DNA of 64,000 bases from Pseudomonas sp. G2-4 (lineage in GTDB: Bacteria > Pseudomonadota > Gammaproteobacteria > Pseudomonadales > Pseudomonadaceae). Under the pieces are notes generated by a model. It was given only the letters and a program-made list of their open reading frames with translations. It did not search any database and was not told where the DNA came from. Every line of letters starts with the position of its first letter. Within the stretch, counting starts at the first letter, position 1. Made by a program: the position numbers and the translations under genes. The stretch is taken from NCBI RefSeq assembly GCF_030064125.1, contig NZ_CP125957.1:2852001-2916000 (forward strand), read 5' to 3'. Shown here one piece after another: positions 1-10,000 of this stretch.

Positions 1-687
1 GCGGCCAATCTGCTCTCCCTTGATGCGCAGATCAAGGACGCTCGTATCCAGGTGGAAACCGCGCGGGTCAACCTGGCCTACACCCACATCGTCGCGCCGA
101 TCGATGGCTATGTGGTGGGGATCGTGACCCAGGAAGGCCAGACGGTGATTGCCGAGCAACTGGCGCCGGTCCTGCTCAAGCTCGCTGACCTGGACACCAT
201 GACGGTCAAGGCCCAGGTGTCGGAAGCCGATGTGATTCACATCGTCCCCGGCCAGGAGGTGTATTTCACCATCCTGGGCGAATCGGAAAAGCGTTACTAC
301 GCCAAGCTGCGCGGCACGGAGCCGGCGCCGCAGAACTTCCTCGAAACCCAGGCCGCCGGGACGCCAAAACAAAATACCGCGGTGTTCTACAACAGCCTCT
401 TCGACGTGCCGAACCCCGACCATCGCCTGCGCATTTCCATGACGGCCCAGGTCCGTATCGTCCTGGACAAGGCCAAGGACGTATTGACCGTTCCCGTTGC
501 CGCCCTGGGTGCGAAAAACCAGGATGGCAGCTTCGTGGTCCGGGTGCTGGACGCCGAAGGCAAGGCCCAGCCGCGCAACGTGCAGACGGGCATCAACAAC
601 AACGTCAGGGCCGAGATCAAGGATGGCTTGGCTGAAGGTGACAAGGTCGTCATCGGCGAGCCGACCCCAGCCGTGGCGGGAGCCTGA
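1..687 (+). CDS. macA: MacA-type periplasmic adaptor protein (3' part only)
   Basis: The reading frame is open from base 1, so the start lies outside the window; 228 codons plus a stop are visible. The product is the C-terminal part of a membrane-fusion (HlyD/MacA) adaptor, which links an inner-membrane MacB transporter to an outer-membrane channel. Visible are the end of the alpha-hairpin, a lipoyl-like segment (VAPIDGYVVGIVTQEGQTV), a beta-barrel region and the membrane-proximal domain near the C-terminus (VLTVPVAAL). The stop is 2 bases before macB, so the two genes form an operon. PvdR of the pyoverdine exporter and the MacA-like exporters of syringomycin/corpeptin-type lipopeptides belong to this family. 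The Dab-aminotransferase and quorum-sensing genes alongside favour lipopeptide export, but this is inference. Confidence 0.9.
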   Translation, partial: AANLLSLDAQIKDARIQVETARVNLAYTHIVAPIDGYVVGIVTQEGQTVIAEQLAPVLLKLADLDTMTVKAQVSEADVIHIVPGQEVYFTILGESEKRYYAKLRGTEPAPQNFLETQAAGTPKQNTAVFYNSLFDVPNPDHRLRISMTAQVRIVLDKAKDVLTVPVAALGAKNQDGSFVVRVLDAEGKAQPRNVQTGINNNVRAEIKDGLAEGDKVVIGEPTPAVAGA

Positions 688-689
688 CC

Positions 690-2651
690 ATGACGCGACC
701 ATTGTTGGAACTTGAAGGCATCACCCGCAGTTTTATCGCGGGTGAAAAGGCGTTCACGGCGCTCAAGGACATCAACCTGACCATCAATGCAGGCGAAGTG
801 GTCGCGATCACCGGGGCGTCCGGTTCCGGCAAGTCGACCCTGATGAATGTGCTCGGCTGCCTCGACCATCCGAGTTCCGGAAGCTACAAGGTGGACGGGC
901 GCGAAACCGGCTCGATGACCGACCAGGAGCTGGCGGTGTTGCGCCGTGACCACTTCGGTTTCATTTTCCAGCGCTACCATTTGCTGCCGCACCTGAGTGC
1001 CTTGCACAACGTCGAGATGCCGGCCATTTACGCCGGTGCCGTCGAGTCGCAGCGACACAGCCGTGCTGGCGAGCTGTTGACGCGCCTGGGGTTGGTGGGA
1101 CACTTGAGCAATCGGCCCAATCAGCTCTCGGGCGGCCAGCAGCAGCGGGTGAGTATCGCCAGGGCGCTGATGAACGGCGGCGACATCATTCTGGCGGACG
1201 AACCCACCGGCGCGCTGGACACCACCAGCGGCAAAGAGGTGATGAAGATCCTGCTGGAACTCAACACGGCAGGGCATACGGTCATCATCGTGACCCACGA
1301 TGAGAAAGTGGCGGCCCATGCCCAGCGCATCATCGAGATCCGCGACGGCGAGATCGTCAGTGATCGACCCAATCCGCAGCGGCTGCTGGAAGATCAGCCG
1401 CCTCAGGAAACACGCCCGGCCAAAGTCAAACCAGCGAACAGCCTGCTCGCCAGTTTCGGGTTGTTCAGCGAAGCGTTCAAAATGGCCTGGGTGGCGTTGA
1501 TTTCGCACCGGATGCGAACCCTGCTGACCATGCTGGGCATTATTATCGGCATTACGTCCGTGGTCTCGATCGTCGCCATCGGTGAAGGGGTCAAGCAATA
1601 TGTCCTGAAAGACATCCAGGCGATCGGCAGCAATACGATCGAGATCATGCCCGGGGCCGACTGGGGGGACAGTCGTTCGACGGCTATCGAAACCTTGGTG
1701 CTGTCCGATGTTACCGCCCTGAGCGACCTGTATTACATCGACAGTGCGACCCCCAACGTGGGTCGCAACCTGTTATTGCGTTATGAAAACATCGACCTCA
1801 ACGCAACCGTCAACGGTGTGAGCGAGAGCTATTTCCAGGTTCGCGGGATCAAGATCGGCGCGGGCGTCGCGTTCAGCAAGGACGATGCCCGGCGACAGTC
1901 GCAAGTGGTGGTCATCGACCACAACACGCGCCAGAGACTGTTTGGTCCGCACACCGACCCGCTGGGCAAGGTGATTCTGGTCGACAACCTGCCTTGCACG
2001 GTCATCGGCGTGACCGAAGACCGCAAAAGCGTGTTCAACACCAACAAGAGCCTGAACATCTGGATGCCCTATGAAACGGCCGCCGGTCGCTTGCTGGGCC
2101 AGCGTTTCCTGGACAGCATCACGGTACGGATAAAGGACGGGCAACCGAGCAAAGTGGTGGAGGACAACGTCGTCAAGCTCCTGCAGCAGCGCCATGGCAT
2201 CAAGGACTTCTTCACCTACAACCTCGACAGCGTGCTGCAGACAGTGCAGAAGACCAGCCAGTCGCTGGCGCTTCTGCTTTCGTTGATTGCGATCATCTCG
2301 CTCGTGGTGGGAGGCATTGGTGTGATGAACATCATGCTCGTCTCGGTGACCGAACGTACCCGCGAGATCGGTATCCGCATGGCCGTCGGTGCACGCCAGT
2401 CCGATATACGCCAGCAGTTCCTGGTGGAGGCGGTGATGGTGTGCCTGATGGGGGGCACGATTGGCATCGCCTTATCGTTTGGGATCGGCTACGTCTTCTC
2501 GATCTTCGTCAAGGAATGGCAGATGGTGTTCTCGATGGGATCGATCGTCGCGGCTGTCGTCTGCTCGACCCTGATAGGGATCGTGTTCGGCTTCGTGCCC
2601 GCGCGCAATGCCGCGCGGCTTGATCCGATCAATGCATTGGCGCGTGATTGA
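690..2651 (+). CDS. macB: MacB-type ABC transporter, ATPase-permease fusion
   Basis: A 653-residue half-transporter of the MacB family that hydrolyses ATP in the cytoplasm and drives export through MacA and an outer-membrane channel. The N-terminal ABC domain (about 1-230) has Walker A GASGSGKST, signature LSGGQQQR and Walker B with ADEPTGALD. A first membrane helix lies near residue 285 (LLTMLGIIIGITSVVSIVAI). A periplasmic MacB_PCD domain follows, and then three C-terminal helices typical of FtsX-like permeases, with the conserved segment GVMNIMLVSVTERTREIGIR. Length is normal for the family. It follows macA by 2 bases. Candidate substrates are a lipopeptide or pyoverdine; the sequence alone cannot decide. 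Confidence 0.95.
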   Translation: MTRPLLELEGITRSFIAGEKAFTALKDINLTINAGEVVAITGASGSGKSTLMNVLGCLDHPSSGSYKVDGRETGSMTDQELAVLRRDHFGFIFQRYHLLPHLSALHNVEMPAIYAGAVESQRHSRAGELLTRLGLVGHLSNRPNQLSGGQQQRVSIARALMNGGDIILADEPTGALDTTSGKEVMKILLELNTAGHTVIIVTHDEKVAAHAQRIIEIRDGEIVSDRPNPQRLLEDQPPQETRPAKVKPANSLLASFGLFSEAFKMAWVALISHRMRTLLTMLGIIIGITSVVSIVAIGEGVKQYVLKDIQAIGSNTIEIMPGADWGDSRSTAIETLVLSDVTALSDLYYIDSATPNVGRNLLLRYENIDLNATVNGVSESYFQVRGIKIGAGVAFSKDDARRQSQVVVIDHNTRQRLFGPHTDPLGKVILVDNLPCTVIGVTEDRKSVFNTNKSLNIWMPYETAAGRLLGQRFLDSITVRIKDGQPSKVVEDNVVKLLQQRHGIKDFFTYNLDSVLQTVQKTSQSLALLLSLIAIISLVVGGIGVMNIMLVSVTERTREIGIRMAVGARQSDIRQQFLVEAVMVCLMGGTIGIALSFGIGYVFSIFVKEWQMVFSMGSIVAAVVCSTLIGIVFGFVPARNAARLDPINALARD

Positions 2652-2682
2652 CCTGGTCTACCAGGCTTGAAGCCAGTTACTC

Positions 2683-2823
2683 CCCCTGTGGTGAGGGGAT
2701 TTATCCCCGTTGGGCTGCGAAGCAGCCCTCGCAAGGCTGAATGCATTCATCCTGTCACTTAGCGCTGACTGGTTTCAGGGCTGCTTCGCAGCCCAGCGGG
2801 AGCAAGCTCCCTCGCCACAGAGG
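2683..2823. repeat. REPIN (inverted pair of REP sequences)
   Basis: Two REP-like sequences face each other just after macB. The left copy (about 2683-2728) contains GGGCTGCGAAGCAGCCC, and the right copy (about 2777-2823) contains GGGCTGCTTCGCAGCCC followed by AGCGGGAGCAAGCTCCCTCG. Each forms its own hairpin and the two are inverted about a roughly 48-bp spacer. This is the usual layout of Pseudomonas REP doublets mobilised by RAYT transposases; no RAYT gene is in the window. It lies between the convergent macB and aminotransferase genes, where it may also act as a terminator. Confidence 0.85.
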
Positions 2824-2859
2824 ATTGTGTCTGGCCCTATATAGTTTGTGCCTGACCCT

Positions 2860-4200
2860 TTATACCGCTTCGCGTGCGGCAAGCGAACGCGTCTCACCGA
2901 CCTTCCCGAGCGAATGTTCGAAGCGCTCCAACACCATGCCGACCTCGGCCTCGGTGATGGTCAGGGGCGGCAGGAACCTGAGCACCGCGCCATGGCGTCC
3001 GCCGGTTTCCATCATCAACCCGTTGTCGAAGCAGTTGAGCTTGATGGCATGTGCCCGCGCTCCGTCGGCATGGCCGGCGCGCTGGTTGGTCGCCGGCTGG
3101 GTGATTTCCACGCCGATCATCAATCCGCGACCGCGGATGTCGCCGATGAATGGAAAACGTTGGGCGATGTCCACCAGGCCACTCTCCAGCTGCTTGCCCA
3201 TCCGGGCGGCATGGGCAACGAGATTGTCTTTCCTGATTTGCTGCATGGTTGCCGCACCGGCGACCATCGCCACCTGGTTGCCTCGGAAAGTGCCCGCATG
3301 CATGCCTGGGCCCCAGGTGTCCAGGTGCTCGGCGTACACGATCACCGCCAGCGGGTAGCCGCCGCCGATGGCTTTTGAGAGCACCAGGATGTCGGGCACG
3401 ATGCCCGCGTGCTCAATGGCGAACGTGCTGCCGGTGCGCCCCAATCCGGTCTGGACTTCGTCGACGATCAGCAAAATGTCCTGTTCGAGGGTGATTTCCC
3501 GCAACGCCCTCAACCAGTTGGCCGAGGCAGGAATGCAACCGCCTTCGCCTTGCACCACTTCGACGATTACCGCCGCCGGTTTGGCAACGCCGCCTTCGGG
3601 GTCCGACAGGACGGTGCGGATGTAGTCGATGGACAGTTGATCGGTGTGCTCGCCGTCGGTGCCGAACGGACACCGAAACCGGTAGGGGAAGGGCAGGAAG
3701 TGCGTGCCTTGGGCGATCATGCCGTCACCGGTCTTGGGCGACAGTTTGCCCATCGCCGACAGTGCTCCGGCCGTCATGCCGTGATAGCCGCCGTGGAAGG
3801 CCATCAACGGCGAGCGCTTGGTGTAGTGACGCGCCAGTTTGATGGCCGCCTCGACGGCATCCGAGCCGCTGGGCCCGCAGAAAAGAATCTTGCTGGTGTC
3901 GCGCATTTTCGCCGGCAGCATCGAGAACAGTTCCTGCACGAACGCATGTTTGGCCGGTGTGGCCAGGTCCAGTGCCTGCTGTAGATGATCGCTGCCGAGA
4001 AACTGCATCACGGCGTCGCGGACTTCGGGCGGGTTGTGCCCAAGGGCCAGGGTTCCGGCGTTCGACAGGCAGTCGAGAAACTCCTGGCCGCTGGCGTCCT
4101 TGATCCGCATGCCCTTGCCGCTGACGAACAGTCGCTGGAAAGTCTGCGCATAGGTTCGTGCGTTCGACTCGACGTTTTCGAGGTAAGTGAGTGCTTCCAT
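2860..4200 (-). CDS. Class III aminotransferase, diaminobutyrate-2-oxoglutarate type
   Basis: A 446-residue PLP-dependent class III aminotransferase. Visible motifs are the phosphate-binding GPSGSDAVEAAIKLARHY, YHGMTAGALS, the VDEVQTGLGRTG loop and the Schiff-base lysine in LSKAIGGG. The closest family by these segments is L-2,4-diaminobutyrate:2-oxoglutarate transaminase (Dat/PvdH/EctB-like), which converts aspartate-semialdehyde and glutamate into Dab. Dab is a building block of syringopeptin/corpeptin-type lipopeptides and of pyoverdines. Its position between a MacAB exporter and the pco quorum-sensing locus fits precursor supply for a lipopeptide. The ATG start at 4200 gives the family's usual length. 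Substrate specificity is inferred from family resemblance and context. Confidence 0.85.
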   Translation of the reverse strand: MEALTYLENVESNARTYAQTFQRLFVSGKGMRIKDASGQEFLDCLSNAGTLALGHNPPEVRDAVMQFLGSDHLQQALDLATPAKHAFVQELFSMLPAKMRDTSKILFCGPSGSDAVEAAIKLARHYTKRSPLMAFHGGYHGMTAGALSAMGKLSPKTGDGMIAQGTHFLPFPYRFRCPFGTDGEHTDQLSIDYIRTVLSDPEGGVAKPAAVIVEVVQGEGGCIPASANWLRALREITLEQDILLIVDEVQTGLGRTGSTFAIEHAGIVPDILVLSKAIGGGYPLAVIVYAEHLDTWGPGMHAGTFRGNQVAMVAGAATMQQIRKDNLVAHAARMGKQLESGLVDIAQRFPFIGDIRGRGLMIGVEITQPATNQRAGHADGARAHAIKLNCFDNGLMMETGGRHGAVLRFLPPLTITEAEVGMVLERFEHSLGKVGETRSLAAREAV

Positions 4201-4487
4201 ATTCGATCATCCATAGGCTATGGAACGTGAACCGAGCGCGGGGTTTATTCATGCCCGATAGCAGGTGCAGCCGTTACTTGGCAGGTCCAGGTCATTTCAA
4301 CAGGCCCCCGTATTTATCGCGAATTTTCTTGCCGGCAACTGTCCCCGTTTTCCACGCCAGACATCAAATCCGGCCCGAGGTTAAATGGCTGCCACACGAG
4401 CTTCATCAAGCCCATCGCTAATGACTGCCACCTCCCTGACGGGTGCTTTGTTGTTTTTCACCTTAGTCATCCTCTCTAGAGAACCCT

Positions 4488-5915
4488 ATGCATGTCTTCA
4501 AGCCCCCAGGGATATTGCTGGTGACACTGTGTGCGGTGGCCTTGAATGGTTGCGTATTGGGCCCGGACTATCGGGTGCCTGACGTTCCGATCGCCGCCAA
4601 ATGGCAAGCACCGTTGCCTCACGGCGCATCCGTAGTGGCTTTGGCCGATTGGTGGCAGCAGTTCGACGACCCGGCGTTGGCTGAGCTGTTGCGTCTTTCC
4701 GAAACCGATAGCCCGTCCATGGATGAGGCCTGGGCCAATATCTCGCTGGCCCGGGCAACCGCCGCCAGTGATGCCGCGGATGCCTTGCCCAAGATCGACG
4801 GCACATTGTCCGGCGGCCGGGGGGGACAACAGACCGGTGCTCAACGCCTGGGTGGATCAGGTTCTTCGGCCACGATGGATGCGGCATGGGAGCTCGATAT
4901 GTTCGGCAAGTTGCGTCGCAACAATGAAGCGGCGAAGTCCCGTGTCGAGGCGCGGGTAGATGACTGGCATGATGCGCGGGTTACGCTGGCGGCCCAGGTC
5001 GGCGACTACTATGTGCAATACCGGGGCTGCCAGAAGCTGGTACTGGCCTACACGGATCAGGCCCAGTCACAACAAGACACCGCCCGCATCACTCGTGAGT
5101 CGTTCGGGGCGGGCTTCACTTCCTCCGCCGACGCCGCCCTGGCCGATGCCAGCGCCGCCAGTAGTGCCGCGGCCCTGGTCCAGCAGCAGAGCGAGTGCCA
5201 GGTGCTGCTCAAAAGCCTGGTGGCGCTGACGGGCAGTGATGAAGGGCGGCTGCTGGAGGTGCTCGGGCAGACACCGGCGCAACTGCCCCAGCCGGCCGAG
5301 CTCCAGGTGCGGCAGATTCCAGCCGACCTGTTGCGTCAGCGCCCGGACGTCGCCTCCAGCGAACGAGAACTGGCAGCGGCCAATGCCGAGATCGGCGTGG
5401 CTCAGGCTGAACGGCTGCCGAGCCTGAGCCTTTCCGGCACATTTTCCGTGGGCACCATGGTCGGCCAGCGTAACCGCTCCTGGTCGTTGGGCCCGGTGCT
5501 GTCGATTCCGCTGTTCGATGGCGGTAAGCGCCGCGCAGCGGCGGACGGTGCCGAGGCCTCTTATGACGCGGCCCTGGCGGTCTATCGCCAGACGCTGCGC
5601 ACCAGCGTGATGGAAGTGGAACAAGCCCTGGTGCGTCTCGATGCGGCCCGTCGTCGGGAGTCGGATGTGGCGCGTTCCACCGCCGGTTTTCGTGAGTCTT
5701 TCGAGGCCATCGACCGCAATTGGCAAGCCGGCAACGTCAGCCTGCTGGACCGTGAAACCGCACGTCGCCAGGCGCTGACGGCCGAAATCGAATTGATCAC
5801 CTTGCAGCAGGATCAAGTGCGCTACTGGATCGCCTTGTACAAAGCATTGGGCGGCGGGTGGCAAGCCAATCAACCCTTGGTGCGGAACCGGGCAACGAGC
5901 GGAGAGGGCGTGTGA
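4488..5915 (+). CDS. Outer-membrane efflux lipoprotein of a tripartite RND pump (OprM/NodT family)
   Basis: A 475-residue TolC-like channel of the NodT/OprM type. The N-terminus carries a lipoprotein signal (LLVTLCAVALNGC) with the lipidated Cys at about residue 22, followed by the family start VLGPDYRVP. Two OEP repeats follow; LRQRPDVASSERELAAANAEIGVA is the usual signature at about residue 285. It is first of a three-gene operon whose members overlap at their ends (GTGA, ATGA). By position next to rfiA-pcoI this is the pcoABC transporter operon described in P. corrugata, where RfiA activates it. I do not assign individual pco letters. Confidence 0.93.
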   Translation: MHVFKPPGILLVTLCAVALNGCVLGPDYRVPDVPIAAKWQAPLPHGASVVALADWWQQFDDPALAELLRLSETDSPSMDEAWANISLARATAASDAADALPKIDGTLSGGRGGQQTGAQRLGGSGSSATMDAAWELDMFGKLRRNNEAAKSRVEARVDDWHDARVTLAAQVGDYYVQYRGCQKLVLAYTDQAQSQQDTARITRESFGAGFTSSADAALADASAASSAAALVQQQSECQVLLKSLVALTGSDEGRLLEVLGQTPAQLPQPAELQVRQIPADLLRQRPDVASSERELAAANAEIGVAQAERLPSLSLSGTFSVGTMVGQRNRSWSLGPVLSIPLFDGGKRRAAADGAEASYDAALAVYRQTLRTSVMEVEQALVRLDAARRRESDVARSTAGFRESFEAIDRNWQAGNVSLLDRETARRQALTAEIELITLQQDQVRYWIALYKALGGGWQANQPLVRNRATSGEGV

Positions 5916-7015
5916 GGTCGCGGTCAGGTAAGTTCGCGCTGGCGCTCGTCGTGATCGCCGTGGTGGTGGCGTTGATCTATTTTCGCCGTGGCAGCGAACC
6001 GGCCGCGCCCGCGCCCAATGTCAGCAGCTTGAGCGTGGAGGTGGTCCAGGCCCGGCGCCAGGTCTGGCCGCAGCTGTTATTCGCCAATGGCGCGCTTGCG
6101 CCCTGGCAGGAAGCGGTCATCAATGCCGAGACCAGTAGCCTGCGCATTGCCAGCATCGAGGCCGATGTGGGCAGCCGGGTGAAGAAAGGTCAATTGCTGG
6201 CCACGCTGGCCTCCGAAACGGTCGTCGCTGAAGAAAACAAGCAGAAGGCACTCGTCGCCCAGGCCGAGGCCAATCTGGAGCAGGCCCGATCCAACGACCG
6301 TCGCGCCAAAGTCGTCGGACAGGGCGGGGCGTTGTCGGAACAGCAGCGCGAAGATTATCGAATCAAAGTAGCGCTCGCCGAAGCTGACCTCGCCAGCGCC
6401 CGCGCCGAATTGCAGAGCACTCGGATCCGGCTCAAGCAGACGCGCATCGTGGCGGTGGACGACGGCATCATTTCGGCGCGCACGGCGTTGCTCGGCAAGG
6501 TGCTCTCCGCCGGCGACGAGCTGTTTCGCCTGGTGCGCGACAGCCGCATCGAATGGCAGGCCGAGCTGGATGCCCGCCAGTTGGCCCAAGTTCAGGCCGG
6601 CCAGGTCGCCCGTATGACATTACCCGACGGTCGGAGCCTGGAAGGGCGGGTGCGGCTGGTGTCCCCGACATTGAATACCAAGACCAGCCGGGCGCTGGTC
6701 TACATCTCCCTGCCAACCGACAGCGCCGCCCAGGCCGGCATGTATGCCAGTGGCCAGATTGAACTGGCGCCCCGTGAGGCGCTCACGGTGCCGGACACTG
6801 CGGTCATCCTGCGGGATGGGCGTTCCTATGTGTTCACGCTCAATGACGACATGCACGTCGTCCAGCGGCCGGTCGTGGTCGGCAGGCGCCTGCACCAGGC
6901 CGTGGAAATCCTCAGCGGCCTCGACGAGCCGGCCCGGATCGTGCGCGCCGGCGGCGCATTTCTCAATGACGGCGCGAGCGTGACCCTCGTCCAAGCCCAG
7001 GTCGCCCAGCCATGA
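5912..7015 (+). CDS. RND efflux periplasmic adaptor (membrane-fusion protein)
   Basis: A 367-residue adaptor. The start is taken as the GTG at 5912, which overlaps the stop of the channel gene as GTGA and has a GAGAGGG ribosome site; an upstream in-frame ATG would add 18 unlikely residues. A membrane anchor (FALALVVIAVVVALIYF) follows a short basic N-terminus. Next come the lipoyl half-motif (ADVGSRVKKGQLLATL), the alpha-helical hairpin (about 95-160), the second lipoyl half and the beta-barrel. The protein links the channel encoded upstream to the RND pump encoded downstream. Confidence 0.92.
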   Translation: MRSRSGKFALALVVIAVVVALIYFRRGSEPAAPAPNVSSLSVEVVQARRQVWPQLLFANGALAPWQEAVINAETSSLRIASIEADVGSRVKKGQLLATLASETVVAEENKQKALVAQAEANLEQARSNDRRAKVVGQGGALSEQQREDYRIKVALAEADLASARAELQSTRIRLKQTRIVAVDDGIISARTALLGKVLSAGDELFRLVRDSRIEWQAELDARQLAQVQAGQVARMTLPDGRSLEGRVRLVSPTLNTKTSRALVYISLPTDSAAQAGMYASGQIELAPREALTVPDTAVILRDGRSYVFTLNDDMHVVQRPVVVGRRLHQAVEILSGLDEPARIVRAGGAFLNDGASVTLVQAQVAQP

Positions 7016-10000
7016 ATATTTCAGCCCTGTCGATCCGCTATCCGGTTCCGGCCGTCATGCTGTTCATTCTGCTGACGCTCTTCGGCCTGTCGGGTTTTGG
7101 CAAGCTCGCCATCCAGGATTTTCCGGACATGGACCTGCCGGTGGTGGTGATCAGCGCCTCATTGGAGGGCGCGGCCCCCGAGCAGTTGGAAACGGAAGTG
7201 GCACGCAAGATCGAGGACAAACTGACCTCCCTGCGCTTGCTCAAACACGTGACGACGACCATCACCGACGGCGCGGTCAACATCAGCGTCAGCTTTGACA
7301 TCGACAAGGATGGCAACGAGGCACTGAACGAAGTGCGTAATGCGGTGGACAGCGCCATGCCGCAACTGCCGGCGAGCCTGGATACACCGTCGGTTTCACG
7401 GATGACCACCAGCGCCTCAGCGTTGCTCACCTATGTCATCGACTCCGACAATCTGGATGAAGAAGCCTTGTCCTGGTTCGTCGACAATGAATTGAGCAAA
7501 CAGCTGCTGGCGGTGCCCGGCGTCGCGATGATCGAGCGCGTGGGCGGTGTCGACCGGGAAGTCCAGGTCAATCTCGACCCGGCCCTGATGGCGGGACTGG
7601 GGATTCGGGTGACGGACGTGGCCAGCCAGTTGCGGGCCATGCAAAAGGACAACTCAGGTGGCCAGGGCAACCTGGGCAGTGGTCAGCAGGCCATGCGGAC
7701 CTTGGGGGCCATCGACGATCCGGCGGCGCTCGGTGCCATCGATATTCCCAGTGGCGACGGTCGTCTGCTGGCGTTGAGTCAGTTGGCCGATATTCGCGAC
7801 ACTCACGCCGAACGCAGCACCCGGGCGTTTCGTGATGGCAAGCCGGTGATCGGCTTCCAGGTCACCCGTTCCCTGGGCTTCTCCGATGTCGGCGTGGCCA
7901 ACGACGTGCGCAAGGCCATGACCACGTTTGTGGAGCAGCATCCCAACGTGCAGATTGTGGAGGCCAGTGACACGGTCAAGGCCGTCCTCGCCAATTATCA
8001 CGACTCGATGAACCTGTTGTACGAAGGCATGCTGCTGGCGGTATTGGTGGTCTGGTGGTTCTTGCGGGACTGGCGCGCCACGCTCATCGTCGCCACGGCA
8101 CTGCCGTTGTCGATCATCCCCACCTTTGGTGTGATGTACCTGGCCGGGTTTACGCTCAACTCCGTTTCCCTGCTGGCCCTGGCATTGGTCATCGGCGTGC
8201 TGGTGGACGATGCCATCGTTGAGATCGAGAACATCGCACGGCATTTACGCATGGGCAAGTCGCCGCTTCAGGCCGCCACTGAGGCTGCGGATGAAATCGG
8301 CCTGGCGGTGCTTGCCACGACCGTCACCCTGGTTGCGGTGTTCCTGCCCACGGCATTCATGGGGGGGATCGCCGGGAAACTGTTCCGCCAGTTCGGCGTG
8401 ACGGCTTCGGTTGCGCTGTTGTTTTCACTGTTGGTAGCACGGGTGCTGACACCCATGATGGCGGCCTATTTCCTCAAGGCAAAACATGAAGCCGCTCACG
8501 ATGGTCCGTTGATGACCCGTTACCTGGGCTGGATTCACACCAGCCTGACCCGGCGCAAGACGACGATGTTCCTGGCCAGCCTGTGCTTTGTTGGCGCCTT
8601 GGCACTGGTTCCGTTGCTGCCTACCAGCTTCCTGCCCGCGCAGGACACCGGCCGCAGTAAAGTAACGTTGGAGCTGCCACCTGGCTCGACGTTGGAGCAA
8701 ACCACCGCGATAGCCCTGCAAGCCAGCGAAAAGCTGCGCGAAATGCCAGACGTCAAACACGCTTTTGTCTCGGTGGGGACAGCCAGCAGTTCGGGCTCTG
8801 GGCCTGCCGGTATCACCGGCGCCAGTGATGCGGTGCTGACGGTGGAACTGGTCGCTCGGGACGCGCGTGATCGCAAGCAAGTGGAGGTGGAAGCGCAAAT
8901 GCGCCAAGTGCTGCGTTCACTGCCGGGGGTGCGTATCAATGTCGGCGGTGATGGTAGCGGAGAGAAGCTCAATATCGTCCTCGCCAGTGACGACGGTGAT
9001 CTGCTGGAGCGCACGGCAAACACCCTTGAACCGCAGTTGCGTGAACTGCGCGGGATCGGAAATGTGTCGTCGAGCAGCGCCCTGCAGCGCCCGGAAATCC
9101 AGATGCGACCGGATTTCGCCCGCGCAGCGGAACTGGGCATTACCAGCCAGGAAATCGCCGATACCTTGCGCATGGCGACCTACGGCGAATACTCTTCGCA
9201 ACTGGGCAAAGTCAATCTGTCCCAACGCCAAGTGGATGTGCGGGTGCGGATGGATTCGCTGCTACGCGATGACCTGCAGGCAATCAACCAGTTGCGCGTG
9301 ACCGGTCGAGACGGCCAGGTCGCCTTGGCCTCGTTGGGGGACATCAGCATGGGCAGTGGGCCGGCGCAAATCAGTCGGATGGACCGCCTGCGTAATATCA
9401 CCCTGTCCATCGAACTCAACGGCCGCAACCTGGGCGAGGTCATGGCCGAGGCCAGCCAACTGCCGGGGATGCGCAATCTCCCAGCCGAAGTGAAGCAGGT
9501 GGAGCTGGGCGAATTGCAGCTGATGACCGAGCTGTTCGGAAGTTTCAGTCTGGCCATGGCCATCGGTGTGTTCTGTATCTATTCGGTCCTGGTGTTGTTG
9601 TTTCATGACTTCTTGCAGCCGGCGACGATTCTTTCGGCGCTCCCGCTTTCGCTGGGCGGCGCGTTGCTGGCCTTGTTGGTGTGCAACTTCAGTTTTTCCC
9701 TGCCATCCGTCATCGGTTTGCTGATGTTGATGGGGATCGTGACCAAGAACTCCATCCTGTTGGTGGAGTACGCCATCATGGCTCGCCGCGATTATGGCCT
9801 GAATCGATACGATGCGTTGGTGGATGCCTGTCACAAGCGCGCGCGCCCGATCCTGATGACCACCGTTGCCATGGGCGCCGGGATGTTGCCGACTGCGATG
9901 GGGATGGGGGAAGACCCGAGTTTCAGGCAGCCGATGGCCGTGGTGGTGATGGGTGGTTTGCTGACTTCCACGGTGTTGAGTCTATTGGTCGTGCCGGTGA

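Noticed and set aside
387..1598. 403-codon open frame on the minus strand over macA-macB
   Set aside because: It lies antisense to two well-supported genes, has no family resemblance and no ribosome site; a GC-rich shadow frame.
2741..3378. Plus-strand frames over the 3' end of the aminotransferase
   Set aside because: Opposite a conserved aminotransferase; no family match.
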